A DNA stretch of 64,000 bases from assembly GCA_963851405.1 (NCBI GenBank), contig CAWKPB010000007.1, forward strand, positions 372,001 to 436,000. The letters run 5' to 3'. The stretch is from JANPBY01 sp963851405. GTDB lineage: Bacteria > Actinomycetota > Actinomycetes > DATJPE01. Each line of letters starts with the position of its first letter. The first letter of the stretch is position 1. The translations under genes and the position numbers were made by a program. Of the stretch, positions 54,337 to 62,554 are shown piece by piece. The notes under the pieces are model-generated. The model was not told where the DNA came from and ran no database searches. It saw only the letters and a program-made list of their open reading frames with translations.

Positions 54337-55389
54337 ATGCGTCTGTCTCGTCGGCTCGTCGCGGTGGTGGCTGCCGGCTGCCTGGCGGCCGCGCCCCTGG
54401 TCGCGACGCCGAGCCAGGCGGCGGCCGCCAAGGTCGACAAGGGTGCCAAGCACGTCAACGTCCCGGCGGAGGGGAAGGCGGCCAACACCTCGACGCCCAC
54501 CCGCTGGGTCGGCACGGGGACGCCCGCGAGCTGCACCTCGGAGGCCGTGGTCAGCGCCGTACGCAAGGGCGGGATCATCCGGTTCCGGTGCGGCCCCGAT
54601 CCCGTGACGATCACGATGAAGAAGACGGCCAAGGTGGTCAACACCAGCAAGCGGGTGGTCCTCGACGGGAAGGGACTGATCACCCTGAGCGGCGCCGGGA
54701 AGCGCCGCATCCTCTACATGAACACCTGTGACGCCAAGCAGATCTGGACCACGAGCCACTGCAACGACCAGGCCCGGCCGAGGCTGGTGGTGCAGAACCT
54801 TCGGCTGGTCCAGGGCGACGCGACCGGCAAGACCTACGACGGGGGCGGTGGCGGGGCGATCTTCGTGCGCGGCGGCCGGCTGAAGATCGTGAACTCCACC
54901 TTCAACCGCAACCGCTGCGATCGGCACGGCGCGGATGTGGGGGGCGCGGCCGTGCGGGTGCTGGACCAGCATCGCGATCTGCCGGTGTACGTGACGCGCA
55001 GCACGTTCAAGCGCGGGGTGTGCAGCAACGGCGGCGCGCTGTCGAGCATCGGGGTGAGCTGGCAGATCTACAACAGCGTCTTCACGGACAACAAGGCCGT
55101 CGGCCACGGCGCCAACCCGGCACGGTCCGGGACCGCGGGCGGCGGCTCCGGCGGCGCGATCTACAACGATGGCAACAAGTTCCGGCTGCACCTCGCCGGG
55201 TCCACGATCACCGACAACCACGCCAACGAGGGCGGCGGCGCGATCTTCTACGTCAGCAACGACGGCTCCGGCACCCTGGCGATCGACTGGTCGACGCTGA
55301 AGCGCAACGTGAGCGAGCGCTTCGAAAACGCGCCAGGAATTTTCTTCCTCGGCAAGAAGAAGACCTTCGAGCACTCGATCGTGCGCTGA
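54337..55389 (+). CDS. Secreted right-handed beta-helix protein
   Basis: A 350-residue exported protein. Signal peptide (RRLVAVVAAGCLAAAPLVATPSQA), then repeated coils of a parallel beta-helix such as GGAIFVRGGRLKIVNSTF, GGALSSIGVSWQIYNSVF and GGGAIFYVSNDGSGTLAI. The form resembles polymorphic outer-membrane-like or pectate-lyase-like repeats in secreted proteins. No wall-anchor signal and no clear catalytic residues. Function unknown. Confidence 0.82.
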   Translation: MRLSRRLVAVVAAGCLAAAPLVATPSQAAAAKVDKGAKHVNVPAEGKAANTSTPTRWVGTGTPASCTSEAVVSAVRKGGIIRFRCGPDPVTITMKKTAKVVNTSKRVVLDGKGLITLSGAGKRRILYMNTCDAKQIWTTSHCNDQARPRLVVQNLRLVQGDATGKTYDGGGGGAIFVRGGRLKIVNSTFNRNRCDRHGADVGGAAVRVLDQHRDLPVYVTRSTFKRGVCSNGGALSSIGVSWQIYNSVFTDNKAVGHGANPARSGTAGGGSGGAIYNDGNKFRLHLAGSTITDNHANEGGGAIFYVSNDGSGTLAIDWSTLKRNVSERFENAPGIFFLGKKKTFEHSIVR

Positions 55390-55392
55390 GTT

Positions 55393-55430
55393 CCCGAGCC
55401 CTCTCCGGGCGCTTAGTCCTGGAGCTCGGG
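55393..55430. terminator. Possible bidirectional hairpin
   Basis: CCCGAGC and GCTCGGG can pair across 24 bases, exactly between the stops of the convergent beta-helix and menB genes. No T-run; weak evidence. Confidence 0.4.
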
Positions 55431-56366
55431 TCAGAAGTAGTGGGGGTACGGCGACCAGTCGGGGTCGCGCTTCTCCAAGAACGCGTCCCGGCCTTCGACG
55501 GCCTCATCGGTCATGTACGCCAGCCGCGTCGCCTCACCGGCGAACACCTGCTGCCCGACCAGCCCGTCGTCCAGCAGGTTGAACGCGAACTTCAGCATCC
55601 GCTGCGCCTGCGGCGACTTGCCGTTGATCCGCGCCGCCCAGTCCAGCGCGGTCGCCTCCAACGACGCATGCGGCACGACCGCGTTGACCATGCCCATCCG
55701 GTGCGCGTCCTCGGCGGAGTACTCCAGCCGAGGAAGAAGATCTCCCGCGCGCGCTTCTGGCCGACCTGGCGGGCGAGGTAGGCGGAGCCGTACCCGCCGT
55801 CGAAGGACCCCACATCGGCGTCGGTCTGCTTGAACCGCGCGTGCTCGGCCGACGCGATCGTCAGGTCGCACACCACGTGCAGCGAGTGCCCGCCGCCGGC
55901 GGCCCACCCCGGCACCACGGCGCACCACGACCTTGGGCATGAACCGGATCAGCCGCTGCACCTCGAGGATGTGCAGCCGCCCGGCCTGCGCCGGGTCGAT
56001 GGTGTCGGCGCTCTCGCCGGAGGCGTACTGATAGCCCGACCGCCCGCGGATCCGCTGGTCACCGCCGGAGCAGAACGCCCACCCGCCGTCCTTCGGCGAG
56101 GGCCCGTTGCCGGTGAGCAGCACGACCCCCACCGACGACGTCATGCGTGCGTGGTCGAGGGCGCGATAGAGCTCATCGACGGTGTGCGGCCGGAAGGCGT
56201 TGCGCACCTCGGGCCGGTCGAACGCCACCCGCACCGTCGGCTGGTCCACCCCGTCCACGACGTGCCGGTGATAGGTGATGTCGGTCAGATCCTCGAAGCC
56301 CGCGACCACCCGCCAGGCCGAGGGGTCGAAGGTCTCGGACACGGCGTTCGCGTCGGCAGCAGGCAC
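55431..56366 (-). CDS. menB: 1,4-dihydroxy-2-naphthoyl-CoA synthase (two compensating indels)
   Basis: A 311-residue crotonase-fold enzyme closing the naphthoate ring. FDRPEVRNAFRPHTVDELYRAL, GWAFCSGGDQRIRG and the C-terminal EGRDAFLEKRDPDWSPYPHYF are typical. The middle is out of frame between breaks near 55920 and 55735, where WAAGGGHSLHVVCDLTIASAEHARFKQTDADVG and SFDGGYGSAYLARQVG appear one frame over. GTG start at 56366, 31 bases from divergent menC. Confidence 0.9.
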   Translation of the reverse strand: MPAADANAVSETFDPSAWRVVAGFEDLTDITYHRHVVDGVDQPTVRVAFDRPEVRNAFRPHTVDELYRALDHARMTSSVGVVLLTGNGPSPKDGGWAFCSGGDQRIRGRSGYQYASGESADTIDPAQAGRLHILEVQRLIRFMPKVVVRRGAGVGRRRRALAARGVRPDDRVGRARAVQADRRRCGVLRRRVRLRLPRPPGRPEARAGDLLPRLEYSAEDAHRMGMVNAVVPHASLEATALDWAARINGKSPQAQRMLKFAFNLLDDGLVGQQVFAGEATRLAYMTDEAVEGRDAFLEKRDPDWSPYPHYF

Positions 56367-56397
56367 GTCGGCGAGGATAGGTGAGGAATGGGCCAGG

Positions 56398-57357
56398 ATG
56401 GGCGCCGTGCCCTCGGTCTATGCGATCCCGCTGCGTACGGGCTTCCGCGGGATCACCCGCCGCGAGGGCGCCCTGATCCAGGGCGATGCGGGCTGGGGCG
56501 AGTTCTCGCCGTTCCTGGAGTACGGCGACCGCGAGGCGCTGCCGTGGTACCTCGCGGCCTGCGAGGCAGCCGACCGCGGCTTCCCGCCGGCCGTACGCGA
56601 TCGGATTCCGGTCAACGTCACGGTCCCCGCGGTCGGACCCGATGAGGCGGTCGCGATCGTGCGTGGGTCGGGTGGCTGCACCACAGCCAAGGTGAAGGTC
56701 GCCGAGGTCGGCCAGTCGCTGGCCGACGACCTCGCCCGGGTCGAGGCGGTCCGCGACGCGCTCGGCCCCGACGGTCAGATCCGGGTCGACGCCAATGGCG
56801 CGTGGCCGGTCGAGTCGGCGATCGATGCGATCCGGGCTCTGGACAAGGCTGCCGGCGGCCTGGAGTACGTCGAGCAGCCGTGCGCCACCGTCGAGGGTCT
56901 GGCCGATGTGCGCCGCCGCGTCGATGTGCCCATCGCCGCTGACGAGTCGATCCGCCGCGCCGCTGACCCACGCCGGGTGGTCGCGCTGGACGCCGCCGAC
57001 ATCGCGGTGGTCAAGGTGCAGCCGCTGGGCGGTGTGCGCTCCTGCCTGCGGATCGCCGAGGAGATCGGCCTGCCCGTCGTGGTGTCGTCGGCGCTGGAGA
57101 CCTCGGTCGGGATCGCGATGGGGGTGGCGCTCGCGGCGGCGCTGCCCGAGCTGCCGTACGCCTGCGGGCTGGCGACCGTGCAGCTGTTGTCGGCCGACGT
57201 GGTGGCCGAGCCGTTCCTCCCCGTCGACGGTTGTCTGGACGTGCGCTCGGTGGTCCCGCACCCGGCCCGGTTGGCCGCGGCTCTGGCCGACTCCGACTCC
57301 GAGGCGCGCTGGTCGGGCAGGATCGACGCCGTGGATGCCCTGGCGCGTGACCTGTGA
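56398..57357 (+). CDS. menC: o-Succinylbenzoate synthase
   Basis: A 319-residue enolase-superfamily enzyme. Metal and base residues are visible in order: TAKVKVAE (Lys), RVDANGAW (Asp), EYVEQPC (Glu), IAADESIR (Asp/Glu) and VVKVQPLGG (Lys). Dehydrates SHCHC to o-succinylbenzoate. ATG at 56398 chosen; the open frame before it overlaps menB. Overlaps menD (GTGA). Confidence 0.93.
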   Translation: MGAVPSVYAIPLRTGFRGITRREGALIQGDAGWGEFSPFLEYGDREALPWYLAACEAADRGFPPAVRDRIPVNVTVPAVGPDEAVAIVRGSGGCTTAKVKVAEVGQSLADDLARVEAVRDALGPDGQIRVDANGAWPVESAIDAIRALDKAAGGLEYVEQPCATVEGLADVRRRVDVPIAADESIRRAADPRRVVALDAADIAVVKVQPLGGVRSCLRIAEEIGLPVVVSSALETSVGIAMGVALAAALPELPYACGLATVQLLSADVVAEPFLPVDGCLDVRSVVPHPARLAAALADSDSEARWSGRIDAVDALARDL

Positions 57358-59018
57358 CTGCTGACCCTGGTGCGCCCAACCCGTCGACGGCGCTCGCGAC
57401 CGTGCTGGTCGATGAGCTGATCCGCGGCGGCGTGCGCGAAGCGGTACTCGCCCCGGGATCGCGCTCGGCCGCGTTGGCGTTCGCTTTGCACGCCGCGGAT
57501 GCTGCGGGTCGGCTGCGGCTGCACGTGCGCATCGACGAACGGTCGGCCGGCTTCCTCGCCCTCGGCCTGGCCAAAGCATCCGGCGCCCCGGTCGCGGTCG
57601 TCACCACCAGCGGTACGGCTGCTGCCAACCTGCACCCCTCGGTCCTCGAGGCCTCGGAATCGGGGGTGCCGTTGGTGGCGCTGACCGCCGACCGCCCGCC
57701 CGAGCTCCGCGCCACCGGCGCGAACCAGACCGTCGACCAGCTCGGGATGTACGGCTCCGCGGTACGCCTGTTCCACGAGGTCGGTGTAGCCGCGTCGGTG
57801 GACGCCGCCCTGAACACCTACGTCCGGGGCCTGACCGCGCGTGCTCTCGCTGCGGCCCGCGGGACCCTGACCCACGACCCGGGGCCGGTGCATCTCAACG
57901 TCGCGTTCCACCCCCCGGTCATTCCCTCGGGAGGCGCCTTCGGTGTCGACTCGGGCGTCCTGGCCGGGCGCCCCGAGGGGCGAGCGTGGACCTCGGTGTC
58001 GTCGTCCGCGCCTCCGCCGCCGACGACCGACGGCTGGCCGGCCCGCACCCTGGTCGTGGTCGGCGACGCCCCGGCCGGCTGGGGCCGCCAGGCCGTACGG
58101 CTGGCCGAAGCCCGCGGCTGGCCGGTCTTGTCCGAGCCCAGCGGCAACGCCCGGACCGGACCGAACGCCTTGACCCTCGGCCACCTGCTGCTCGACGCCG
58201 AGATCCACCCCGACCTCCGGCCCGAGCGGGTGCTGGTCGTCGGTCGCCCCACGCTCGACCGGCGGGTCGCGGCGCTGCTCGCCGACCCTTCGGTCGAGGT
58301 CGTCGTGGCCGCACCCACCGCGCGCTGGGCCGACGCAGGTCGTACGGCTGCTCGAGTTCTCGCCGCCATGCCCGAGCTGGGCGACCACCACCCGGTGGAC
58401 CCGTCGTGGGTGGAGGCATGGCGGGCGGCCGACGCGGTCGCGGTCGAGGCCAACCCGGTCGGGGAGTGGGGTGGCCCTGCGGTTGCGGCCGCCCTGCACG
58501 CCGGACTCCCCGCGGGGTCGCTGCTCGTCGTCGGCTCGTCGCTGCCGGCGCGAGACCTGCGGCACGCAGCGCCGCGCGAAGGCGTGACGGTGCTGGCCAA
58601 CCGCGGCGCCGCCGGCATCGACGGAACGGTGTCGACCGCCGTCGGCGCCGCGCTCGCCTGGCAGGCGGGAGGTGGGGGACCGGCGGTCGCCCTGCTGGGC
58701 GACCTCACGTTCCTGCACGACAGCATCGGGCTGTTGCTCGGCGCCGACGAGCCGCGCCCGCAGCTCGCCGTCGTTGTCGTCAACAACGACGGCGGGGGGC
58801 TGTTCGAGCAGCTCGAGCAGGGCGCGCCCGAACACGCCGACGTGTTCGAGCGCGTCTTCGGCACCCCGACCGGCGCGGATCTCGCCGCGTTGTGCGGGGC
58901 GTCGGCCACGCCGTACACCCGGGTGTCGACCACCGACGAGCTGGTCGCCGCCGTCAACGACCCGCGCGAATCCCTGCACGTCGTCGAGGCCCGCATCCCG
59001 CGCCCCGGTCGCCCCTAG
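57354..59018 (+). CDS. menD: SEPHCHC synthase MenD
   Basis: A 554-residue thiamine diphosphate enzyme. N-terminal pyrimidine domain ELIRGGVREAVLAPGSRSAALAFAL, HVRIDERSAGFLALGLAK, TSGTAAANLHPSVLEAS, and the ThDP motif GDLTFLHDSIGLLLG with VVVNNDGGGLFEQL. It joins isochorismate and 2-oxoglutarate. Coding is clean; its shadow frame produces a misleading long open frame into the next gene. Confidence 0.95.
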   Translation: MTADPGAPNPSTALATVLVDELIRGGVREAVLAPGSRSAALAFALHAADAAGRLRLHVRIDERSAGFLALGLAKASGAPVAVVTTSGTAAANLHPSVLEASESGVPLVALTADRPPELRATGANQTVDQLGMYGSAVRLFHEVGVAASVDAALNTYVRGLTARALAAARGTLTHDPGPVHLNVAFHPPVIPSGGAFGVDSGVLAGRPEGRAWTSVSSSAPPPPTTDGWPARTLVVVGDAPAGWGRQAVRLAEARGWPVLSEPSGNARTGPNALTLGHLLLDAEIHPDLRPERVLVVGRPTLDRRVAALLADPSVEVVVAAPTARWADAGRTAARVLAAMPELGDHHPVDPSWVEAWRAADAVAVEANPVGEWGGPAVAAALHAGLPAGSLLVVGSSLPARDLRHAAPREGVTVLANRGAAGIDGTVSTAVGAALAWQAGGGGPAVALLGDLTFLHDSIGLLLGADEPRPQLAVVVVNNDGGGLFEQLEQGAPEHADVFERVFGTPTGADLAALCGASATPYTRVSTTDELVAAVNDPRESLHVVEARIPRPGRP

Positions 59019-59053
59019 CCGCCGCTCCCCGGCCCGGCCCCAGCTCCCCGCCC

Positions 59054-59114
59054 GCCGAGTGCGGCGAAAATGACCTTTCTGTCACCAAGTTGGGTCCCTT
59101 TCCCGGCATTCGCC
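59054..59114 (+). repeat. Palindromic element B3 (family B, 61 nt)
   Basis: Left arm GCCGAGTGCGGCGAAAATG and right arm CCCTTTCCCGGCATTCGCC pair at 16 of 22 positions. Lies 36 bases after menD and before the MMPL gene, both on the same strand. Confidence 0.82.
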
Positions 59115-59182
59115 ACGGTGGGGCGCGTTCGTGGACGAGCGCCGAAATGCCACCACCGCGGGGTGATGGCACACTTCGGCCA

Positions 59183-61390
59183 ATGGCCTCGTTCACTCGG
59201 TGGTGCTACCGCCACCGAAAGTTCGTCCTGTTCCTCTGGCTCGGACTATTCGTTGGCCTGGGAGCCATCGCCCAAGTCCGCGGCTCGGTCTACTCAGCCA
59301 ACTTCGACCTCCCGGGCACCGACTCCGTGCGCGCCCTGGAGATCCTGCAGGAACGCGCACCCTCCTCCGCCGGCGACACCGCAGATGTCGTTTTCGCGGC
59401 GCTGGACGGTACGACGCTGCAGGACCCGGACAACCGAGCCCAGGTCGAGGACGCCCTCGCCGCACTCGCCGCCGACCCGATCGTCGCGCAGGTCACCGAC
59501 CCGTACGGGCCACCGCAGCCGACCATCTCCGAGGACGGGCGGATCGGGCTTTCGACGCTGACGTTCGACGGGCTGGTGCAGGACCTGGACGTGGCCGACG
59601 TGCGCGGCGTCGTCGACACCGCGAAGTCCTACGAGACCGACACTCTGCAGATCGAACTCGGCGGCCCCGGCATCCAATTCGCCACCCAAGCCCCGCCGCC
59701 CGCGACCGAACTGCTCGCCCTCGGCATCGCGGCCATCGTGTTGTTCTTCACCTTCGGCTCGATCGTGGCCAGCCTCATGCCGCTGCTGGTCGCCGTGATC
59801 GCGCTCGGCACCGGGCTGTCCGTCGTCGGTCTGCTCACCAACGTCATCGACGTTCCCGACTTCGCCCCGGTCCTCGCCTCGTTGATCGGCCTGGGGGTGG
59901 GCATCGACTACGCGTTGTTCGTGGTCACCCGATTCAGGAGCGGGCTGCACGCGGGGAAGAGCGTCGAGGACTCGATCGTCGAAGCCGGCGACACCTCTGG
60001 TCGCGCCGTCGTCTTCGCCGGCACCATCGTCGTCGTCTCGCTCATGGGGATGTTCCTGCTGCGCGTCAGTTTCCTGTACGGCGTCGCCCTCACCTCGGCC
60101 ATCGTCGTCACCTCGACCATGATCGCGGCGATCACGCTCCTGCCGGCCGTACTCGGCATGCTCGGCCCGCGCATCGACCGCTGGCGGCTAGGCCGCGCGG
60201 CGACCGCCACCGACCACGCGGGTGAGAAGGGCTGGGCCCGCTGGTCGAGGTGGATCCAGCGCCGCCCGGTCGTCGCGGCGCTCATCGGTGGCGCGATCCT
60301 GATCGCCTTGTGCATCCCCGCCCTCGACCTGCGGCTCGGATCCAGCGATACGGGCAACGATCGTCCGGGCGCGACGACGCGTGAGGCGTACGACCTGTTG
60401 GCCGCCGGTTTCGGCCCCGGCTACAACGGGCCGTTCCTGTTGGTCGCGGACTTCCCCGAGGGCACCGACCCGGCGGTCCTCGAACCGCTGGTGATGATGC
60501 TGTCCGACGATGCCGAGGTCGCAACCGTGACCCCGATCGTCCCGCTGCCGTCGGGCGATACCGCGATCCTCACCGTCTACGGCAAGTCCGCGCCGCAAGC
60601 TGTGGAAACCGACGAGCTGTTGCAGCGCCTACGTGAAGACATCATCCCTGCGGCGACGGCGAATACGCCGGTCGTGGTCTACGTCGGTGGTCAGACGGCG
60701 ATCTTCGCCGACTTCGGAGCCGTACTCACCGCGAAGTTGCCGCTGTTCTTCGGCGTCGTGGTCCTGATCTCGTTCCTGTTGCTCATGATGGTGTTCCGCT
60801 CGTTGTTGGTGCCCGCGAAGGCGGCGGTGATGAACCTGCTGTCAATCGGCGCGGCCTTCGGTGTCGTGGTGGTCATCTTCCAGTGGGGGTTCGGCGCCAA
60901 CTTGCTCGACATCAAGGCCGGGCCGATCGAGTCCTTCCTGCCCGTGATGCTGTTCGCCATTCTGTTTGGGCTGTCGATGGACTACGAGGTCTTCCTCGTC
61001 TCGCGCATCCACGAGGAATGGGTGAAGACGCGCGACAACACCCTCGCCGTCACGCACGGCCTGGCCATGACCGGCCGGGTCATTACGGCCGCGGCGATGA
61101 TCATGTTCGTCGTGTTCGGGTCGTTCGTGCTCGGCGGCGAACGCGTGATCCAGTTGTTCGGCATCGGTCTCGCGGTAGCGGTGCTCATCGACGCGACGGT
61201 CATCCGGTCGCTGCTCGTACCCGCTCTGATGCAGTTGTTCGGCAAGGCCAACTGGTGGCTGCCCGCCTGGATGGACAAGGCCCTGCCCAACCTGTCCATC
61301 GAGGGCAGCTCCTACGACGATGTCGATCTGCTCGAGGACGCCGAAGCCATCGCCACCGGCCTCGCGTCCCCCGCCGCGCCCGCCGAATGA
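59183..61390 (+). CDS. MMPL-family RND transporter
   Basis: A 735-residue membrane protein: first helix at about 12-32, external domain (about 35-170), helix bundle with GIDYALFVVTRFR (Asp-Tyr proton-relay pair), second external domain (about 370-525) and a second bundle with LSMDYEVFLVSRIHEEW. This matches MmpL3/SCO-type lipid exporters. The last two codons and TGA stop lie inside palindromic element B4. Substrate unknown. Confidence 0.93.
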   Translation: MASFTRWCYRHRKFVLFLWLGLFVGLGAIAQVRGSVYSANFDLPGTDSVRALEILQERAPSSAGDTADVVFAALDGTTLQDPDNRAQVEDALAALAADPIVAQVTDPYGPPQPTISEDGRIGLSTLTFDGLVQDLDVADVRGVVDTAKSYETDTLQIELGGPGIQFATQAPPPATELLALGIAAIVLFFTFGSIVASLMPLLVAVIALGTGLSVVGLLTNVIDVPDFAPVLASLIGLGVGIDYALFVVTRFRSGLHAGKSVEDSIVEAGDTSGRAVVFAGTIVVVSLMGMFLLRVSFLYGVALTSAIVVTSTMIAAITLLPAVLGMLGPRIDRWRLGRAATATDHAGEKGWARWSRWIQRRPVVAALIGGAILIALCIPALDLRLGSSDTGNDRPGATTREAYDLLAAGFGPGYNGPFLLVADFPEGTDPAVLEPLVMMLSDDAEVATVTPIVPLPSGDTAILTVYGKSAPQAVETDELLQRLREDIIPAATANTPVVVYVGGQTAIFADFGAVLTAKLPLFFGVVVLISFLLLMMVFRSLLVPAKAAVMNLLSIGAAFGVVVVIFQWGFGANLLDIKAGPIESFLPVMLFAILFGLSMDYEVFLVSRIHEEWVKTRDNTLAVTHGLAMTGRVITAAAMIMFVVFGSFVLGGERVIQLFGIGLAVAVLIDATVIRSLLVPALMQLFGKANWWLPAWMDKALPNLSIEGSSYDDVDLLEDAEAIATGLASPAAPAE

Positions 61391-61442
61391 CGGGAAGGCG
61401 ACCCTTTCGCCCCGAAAGAGCGTCCGCTTCTCGGCATTCGCC
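61382..61442 (+). repeat. Palindromic element B4, downstream partner of the nuclease gene
   Basis: 61 nt: GCCGAATGACGGGAAG at the left, CTTCTCGGCATTCGCC at the right. It overlaps the last 9 bases of the MMPL gene and ends 3 bases from the stop of the minus-strand nuclease-like gene. Confidence 0.9.
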
Positions 61443-61445
61443 GGG

Positions 61446-62324
61446 CTAGGGGCGGACGTAGGACGCCACGAGAGCGATGAGCTGCTCGGGCCGGCGCATG
61501 AGGTCGTCGGCCGTCACGTGTAGGACTGTCCAGCCCTCGGCGGTGAGCAGGTTGCGGCGCCGGAGATCGGCTCGGCGCTGGCGTTCGTCCAGATGGCCGC
61601 GCCCGTCGTACTCCACGATCAGCCGTGCTGCCGCATAGATCAGGTCGGCGCAGGCCAGCCAGTCACCGTCGGCGTCGAGGATGTCGCCGTTGACGTCGCT
61701 GGGCGGGAGGCCGGCTCGCACCAGGATCACGCGCACCCGACTTTCCATCGGCGAGGCCGATCGTGGGTCCAGCAAACCCATGGCGAGCCGCGCTCGTACG
61801 ACTCCTCGCCGCCCCCTGCCCCACCGCACGACGCGCTCCAGCTCGCCCGCAGTGGCGTGGCCGCGTCGCAGCATCGCGTCGCCGAGCGCGACCAGGTCGC
61901 AGAGGTCGAGCTCTGCGGCGCGGTCGAGGAAGGTACGAGCCGGCGTTGTCGTCAGCCCGTACGGCCCCGAGGTGAGCTGCCAGCGCGGGAGCCGTTCAAC
62001 GTGGTTGACCAGGCCTTGGCGATCAGAGCGGCTGAGGCCGACCTTGGTCGTGACGTGGGGCTGCTGGGGGTCGCTCTCGCCGACACCGAGCGGAAGCCGG
62101 AGCACGGCCACGGCCGACGCGTGGCTGAGGGCGCCGCGCCGTACGACAAGCAGGGCGGCGTGGGCTAGCACGTCGTGCGTGAGGGGCAGGTCGCTGCAGA
62201 CGTAGGCGTCCTTGAGCAGGCGCCTGAACCGTCGGCCGCGCAACATGCGCGGAGTGACGTCGTACGTGGCAGCCGTGGCGCGGGTGAAGGGGCACGACGC
62301 GAGCGCGTCGGGGATCGGGCGCAT
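61446..62324 (-). CDS. AbiEi/DUF559-type nuclease-like protein, family B locus
   Basis: An intact 292-residue protein, the best preserved of the three paralogues. The N-terminal part (about 14-80, with DVTPRMLRGRRFRRLLKDAYV and GALSHASAVAVLRLPL) resembles AbiEi-type winged domains. The C-terminal part has Glu194 (SPMESRVRV), Asp227 (ACADLIY), Glu238-Tyr-Asp240 with His244 (IVEYDGRGHLD), RRADLRRRNLLTAEGWTVLHVTADDL, the layout of Vsr/DUF559 PD-(D/E)xK nucleases. Bracketed by B4 and B5. Usually annotated as an endonuclease-domain or AbiEi-like protein; no toxin partner is next to it. Confidence 0.82.
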   Translation of the reverse strand: MRPIPDALASCPFTRATAATYDVTPRMLRGRRFRRLLKDAYVCSDLPLTHDVLAHAALLVVRRGALSHASAVAVLRLPLGVGESDPQQPHVTTKVGLSRSDRQGLVNHVERLPRWQLTSGPYGLTTTPARTFLDRAAELDLCDLVALGDAMLRRGHATAGELERVVRWGRGRRGVVRARLAMGLLDPRSASPMESRVRVILVRAGLPPSDVNGDILDADGDWLACADLIYAAARLIVEYDGRGHLDERQRRADLRRRNLLTAEGWTVLHVTADDLMRRPEQLIALVASYVRP

Positions 62325-62429
62325 CCGTAGGACCCTGCGCCGCGGACGTTCGACCGCCAACCAGCGCGGGCGTATCTGGGGATGGCGAGGCCCCTGGGGA
62401 CGGCCAGCTGCTAGGGGCCGGACCCCAGG

Positions 62430-62490
62430 GCCGAGTGCGGGGAAGTTGTCGCTTTTGCCGCAGCAAAGCGTCCCCTTCTCGGCATTCGCC
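62430..62490 (+). repeat. Palindromic element B5, upstream partner of the nuclease gene
   Basis: 61 nt, same orientation as B4: GCCGAGTGCGGGGAAG left, CTTCTCGGCATTCGCC right, with an extra inner pairing of CGCTTTTGC and GCAAAGCG. 105 bases upstream of the nuclease-like start and 64 bases past the menF stop. Confidence 0.9.
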
Positions 62491-62548
62491 GGGGCGGCGG
62501 CGGGGGCTGGGGGGCTGGGGGCGCTGGGGGCGCTGGGGGAACTGGGGG
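62491..62548 (+). repeat. G-run tract (possible G-quadruplex)
   Basis: At least six runs of five or more G, separated mainly by CT or CGCT, lie between element B5 and the menF stop. The plus strand could form G-quadruplexes; the menF transcript carries the C-rich strand. Confidence 0.7.
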
Positions 62549-62554
62549 CGCTGG

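Noticed and set aside
57986..61390. Apparent 1134-residue protein upstream-extended MMPL
   Set aside because: The first 400 residues are an out-of-frame reading of menD, Arg/Gly-rich and without a fold; the MMPL start at 59183 is clear.
23034..62490. Palindromes A-C as plain rho-independent terminators
   Set aside because: No T-runs, two copies lie between divergent genes, lengths are fixed within families, and cores are conserved. Some copies may still end transcripts.
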